From assembly GCF_017310645.1 (NCBI RefSeq), contig NZ_JAFLRH010000025.1:1-58632 (forward strand): 58,632 nucleotides of DNA, read 5' to 3'. Shown piece after piece: positions 55,745-58,632 of the stretch. How positions within the stretch are numbered: position 1 is the first letter of the stretch; each line of letters begins with the position of its first letter. A program made the position numbers and the translations under genes. The notes beneath the pieces were generated by a model that was given only the letters and a program-made list of their open reading frames with translations, was not told where the DNA came from and did not search any database. The stretch is from Paradesulfitobacterium ferrireducens. GTDB lineage: Bacteria; Bacillota; Desulfitobacteriia; Desulfitobacteriales; Desulfitobacteriaceae.

Positions 55745-56481
55745 CAGCCTGTCTCCCCTAAATAAGCATTTTGTACCGCCTTATCCCGTCGCACCTCATC
55801 TGGTGGTCCTTCGGCAATTGTCTGCCCTTGATGCAAAACCATCAAGCGTTCGGCCACGTCAAAGACTAAATCCATGTCATGCTCCGTAAGCAAAATTGTC
55901 AATCCTTCATTTTGGACTAAATTCTTAATGAGTTTCACAATTGTGCGTGTTTCCTCAGGCGACATCCCTGCGGTTGGTTCATCCAAAAGCAGAATTTCCG
56001 GCTGGTTTCCCAAAGCAATGGCCAGCTCCAACACTTTTTGATCCCCATAGGATAGGGCGTTGCACAAACGTTCACGATACGGGTAGAGATCCAACTTGTT
56101 TAAAACCTCGTTCGTCTCTTCGACCACTAATTTGCGTGCCGGGGTGAATAATTTATTGCTTTGACGGTAGCGGGCCAAGACAGCAACCTGCACGTTTTCA
56201 AAGGTATTTAGCTGGGGAAAAATGTTGATCAATTGAAAGGATCTGGCCACTCCTTTGCGGCAGATCGCATGGGGCGGAAGCCCGCCGATCTCTTCCCCCT
56301 TAAACAGGATCTGGCCTTTGTCCGGGCGCAGGTGGCCGGTAATCAGGTTAAACAGGGTGCTCTTGCCCGCTCCGTTCGGACCGATCACAGCCGTCACCTG
56401 TCCTTTGGTTACCGTGAGATTAGCCCTGGCAATGGCCTGAAAACCTGAAAAAGCCTTGGCAACTTGTTTAACCTGAAGCAT
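55744..56481 (-). CDS. livG: branched-chain amino acid ABC transporter ATPase LivG
   Basis: 245 residues: Walker A GPNGAGKST, Walker B ILLLDEPTAGMSPEE, the family-type LSYGDQKVLEL signature and a long D-loop region. ATG 56481 overlaps the livM end by 14 bp. Confidence 0.93.
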   Translation of the reverse strand: MLQVKQVAKAFSGFQAIARANLTVTKGQVTAVIGPNGAGKSTLFNLITGHLRPDKGQILFKGEEIGGLPPHAICRKGVARSFQLINIFPQLNTFENVQVAVLARYRQSNKLFTPARKLVVEETNEVLNKLDLYPYRERLCNALSYGDQKVLELAIALGNQPEILLLDEPTAGMSPEETRTIVKLIKNLVQNEGLTILLTEHDMDLVFDVAERLMVLHQGQTIAEGPPDEVRRDKAVQNAYLGETG

Positions 56482-57424
56482 TTGCTCCCCACCCTTCCTT
56501 GCTGACGGCGCGCCCTTTGAATAATTTGTCTTGCACAAAGCCTAAAATGCCCTGGGGCAAGACCAAGACCAGAATTAAAAGGGTTATCCCCAGTACCAAC
56601 ATCCAATATTCCGTGTAAGTACCGACTTTCATGGATAAAAACACAATGATCCCCGCTCCCAAAGCCGGGCCGTAAAAAGCGGTCAATCCTCCTAACAGGC
56701 ACATGATCATGATTTCGGCAGACTCGCCCCAGGAAAGAATGGACGGGGATACCGATTTTTCCACGATCACAAAGAGCACCCCGGCAATCCCGGCAAAAAG
56801 CCCCGAAATGACAAAGGCGGCCAAACGGTGGCGCCGGATATTAATCCCCACGCTTTCACTGCGCACGGGGTTATCCCGTATGGCCATCAAAGTTAGGCCG
56901 AAGGGAGATTTCAGGATTAAATAAAGAATTGCCATACACACTGTTAAAACAGCCAAGGTTAAATAATAAGCAGCCTTGAGTGAGCTTAAACTTTCAGGCA
57001 AAGGTATGCCGTGCAAGCCGTCATCTCCCCCGGTGAGAGCAGACCAGCGGTAGATTATGGCCCAGACCAACTGACCGAGAGCCAAAGTAAGCATACCGAA
57101 ATAAAGACCGCGCAAGCGTACACAAAACCAGCCAATCAGCACAGCAATTACGGCTGCAGCGACTGGAGCAGCCATTAGAGCCACAACGAACGGGACCGAG
57201 GTTTTATATAAAAGAATGGAAAATGTGTAAGCACCCACACCAAAAAATACTGCATGGTGCAACTGTAAGAGCCCGCCGAAACCCAGGATAAAATTGAGGC
57301 TGGTGGCAAGCAGGGCTGTTACAAAGATACTTGCGAGCAGGTACAAGTAATAGCGGGGCAACACCGGCGGCAGTGCAAGCAGTACGGCCAGCACGATGAA
57401 TGGAATAATGCTGCGAAACTTCAT
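56468..57424 (-). CDS. livM: branched-chain amino acid permease LivM
   Basis: 318 residues, about nine TM helices, family blocks GFGGLLQLHHAVFFGVGAY and AIRDNPVRSESVGINIRRHR. Starts 13 bp past livH. Confidence 0.93.
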   Translation of the reverse strand: MKFRSIIPFIVLAVLLALPPVLPRYYLYLLASIFVTALLATSLNFILGFGGLLQLHHAVFFGVGAYTFSILLYKTSVPFVVALMAAPVAAAVIAVLIGWFCVRLRGLYFGMLTLALGQLVWAIIYRWSALTGGDDGLHGIPLPESLSSLKAAYYLTLAVLTVCMAILYLILKSPFGLTLMAIRDNPVRSESVGINIRRHRLAAFVISGLFAGIAGVLFVIVEKSVSPSILSWGESAEIMIMCLLGGLTAFYGPALGAGIIVFLSMKVGTYTEYWMLVLGITLLILVLVLPQGILGFVQDKLFKGRAVSKEGWGANASG

Positions 57425-57437
57425 GGGCTCCCCTCCC

Positions 57438-58325
57438 TTACCACACGGATTTAAGCAGGCCTGACGGCCTAATAATTAAGAGAAAACCAATGACTACATA
57501 AGGAACGACAATGGCAAAATTAGGCAAGAACAAGACGCCAAGAGCTTCTGCCACCCCCAAAATCAAGGCGCTGATCAGGGTTCCCCATATGTTGCCCAGT
57601 CCCCCTACGACTACCACCAGAAAGGCATAAACTACCATGCTGGCATCCATACCTAAACCGATGTTAACCATCGGGGCCATCAGCGCTCCGCCGAGACCGG
57701 CAAGCCAGCCTCCTAAAGCAAAAACGGTTCCAAATACCCTGGTACTGTTGATACCCAGGACATCTACCATCTGACGGTCTGTAGCCGTAGCCCGGCATAT
57801 TTTTCCCGTCACCGTCCGGGTAAGGAACATCCATAAACCCAAAGCAACCAGCGGCCCGACAACCAGCATAAAAACGTAATACACCGGAATCACAATTCCG
57901 GCCACAGACAAATTACCAATAAAAGCAGCAGGTACTGACACTGACTTAAACTCTGTACCCCAAAGGATTTTCACCAAGTCTCCGAGAATCAGCACCAGGG
58001 AATAAGTAAGCAACATTTGGATCAAGTGTTCTTTGCCATAGACAAAACGCAGCAATCCGCGCTCTATGATGAGGCTGAACGCCGCCACGATTAAAGGGGC
58101 TACAAGCAAGGCCAGCCAAAATCCTGCAGGACTCTGCTTGCCTAGCATATCAGCCACGGTAAAAGCCAAAAAAGCTCCCAACATGTAGAAAGAACCGTGC
58201 GCAAAATTTATAATCCGAAGCACACCAAAAACTAAAGTCAGACCAGCCGCTACAATAAAATACAGCATACCCCGGCTTAACCCCAGTACCAATTGACTGA
58301 CCAAGGCAGAGGCATCCATCCTCAT
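57438..58325 (-). CDS. livH: branched-chain amino acid permease LivH
   Basis: 295 residues, about eight TM helices, family block LRIINFAHGSFYMLGAF and the conserved NIWGTLISALILG. ATG 58325 or 58319. No livJ/livK binding protein is in the window; it would have to lie to the right of 58632. Substrate is thus unsettled (amino acids, amides or short acids). Confidence 0.92.
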   Translation of the reverse strand: MRMDASALVSQLVLGLSRGMLYFIVAAGLTLVFGVLRIINFAHGSFYMLGAFLAFTVADMLGKQSPAGFWLALLVAPLIVAAFSLIIERGLLRFVYGKEHLIQMLLTYSLVLILGDLVKILWGTEFKSVSVPAAFIGNLSVAGIVIPVYYVFMLVVGPLVALGLWMFLTRTVTGKICRATATDRQMVDVLGINSTRVFGTVFALGGWLAGLGGALMAPMVNIGLGMDASMVVYAFLVVVVGGLGNIWGTLISALILGVAEALGVLFLPNFAIVVPYVVIGFLLIIRPSGLLKSVW

Positions 58326-58375
58326 CCCCCCATCCCCAAAGATGCAAGGGGCGGCCGAAACCGCCCACCTTCAAA

Positions 58376-58420
58376 GAATTCAGGAGTCAGTACTCAATCA
58401 GTACTCAGAATTCAGGAGTC
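58376..58420. repeat. heptamer array left of family I copy C
   Basis: AATTCAGGAGTCAGTACTCA, then ATCAGTACTCAG, AATTCAGGAGTCAG. It lies 50 bp upstream of livH and runs into copy C. Confidence 0.8.
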
Positions 58421-58421
58421 A

Positions 58422-58632
58422 GACTCCCATGCCGCTATGCGGCACCACTGATGGATGAAAATAGCCAAGGTGCATTACCCGCTCACCACGCGCCGGAGCT
58501 GTTCGCTTGTTGATTCAGCTACAGCGCCAAACCTTAGGGTAATACCTGAAGTGAACCGTGACGCTGCTTAACGCTGAATCAACTGCGCTCTCGACGCTCC
58601 TCTGCTCTACGGTTCGCTAAGTAATTGCCCCT
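58422..58632 (-). repeat. family I structured repeat, copy C (cut by the window edge)
   Basis: The reverse complement of copies A and B, identical to copy B over the visible 211 bp. The outer GAAAATAG arm lies outside the window. Orientation is opposite to A and B. Confidence 0.9.

Overview
The gene content points to an anaerobic, spore-forming, competent Clostridia of the Peptococcaceae / Desulfitobacteriaceae type. Evidence: sporulation genes (a Spo0E-like gene, yqfC, yqfD, spoIIP), com genes, a CIRCE-controlled hrcA-grpE-dnaK-dnaJ cluster, a glycyl T-box, corrinoid methyl-transfer genes, and a gene order that matches the rpsU-yqeY-yqfCD-phoH-pgpH-ybeY-dgkA-cdd-era-recO-glyQS-ccpN and comEA-comEC-holA-rpsT-spoIIP-lepA-hemW-hrcA runs of Bacillus and Clostridia. 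No rRNA or tRNA gene was seen, so the genus is inference. Almost every gene is on the minus strand.

Layout. 1-1480: a possible gene tail, a perfect 32-bp palindrome and an IS3-family element whose transposase has lost its second catalytic Asp. 1633-9448: an accessory methyl-transfer module with an MFS exporter, a reductive activator of corrinoid proteins (RACE), a DUF2284 protein, a UroD-family methyltransferase I, a corrinoid protein and a methyl-THF methyltransferase II, facing a divergent PucR-type regulator. 9670-13886: ppdK, its bifunctional kinase/phosphatase and a CcpN-like CBS repressor (pyruvate / PEP node). 14363-17609: glyQS under a T-box with a consensus promoter. 17665-23215: a Spo0E-like gene, an XRE regulator, recO, deoC, era, cdd, dgkA, ybeY. 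23233-29204: pgpH, phoH, yqfD, yqfC, yqeY, rpsU, a HIT protein. 29274-38727: mtaB, rsmE, prmA, dnaJ, dnaK, grpE, hrcA, CIRCE, hemW. 38737-50435: lepA, murJ, spoIIP, a small holin-like protein, rpsT (plus strand), holA, an accessory DUF488 / MntA-HepT patch, comEC, comEA. 50525-54956: larA, glcF, glcD (lactate racemisation and oxidation). 55046-58325: livF, livG, livM, livH.

The least ordinary part lies between the genes. Arrays of a 7-bp unit (GACTCCT and variants) sit directly behind stop codons, and in deoC and cdd they encode the last residues and the stop. Inside or beside these arrays are at least two families of structured repeats. Family I is about 226 bp, with copies at 14106 and 21624 and a third running off the right edge; the copies differ at one position. 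A short relative at 21517 has the same tail but a different head hairpin, and its tail hairpin carries a compensatory base-pair change. Family II (30710-30888 and 51871-52014) is more diverged, lies in opposite orientations and also shows a compensatory change. A third, separate hairpin cluster (52477-52598) lies in frame inside glcF and encodes part of a roughly 65-residue insertion. Together these look like a population of non-autonomous, structure-forming repeats that target gene 3' ends. They are the best candidate here for something undescribed.
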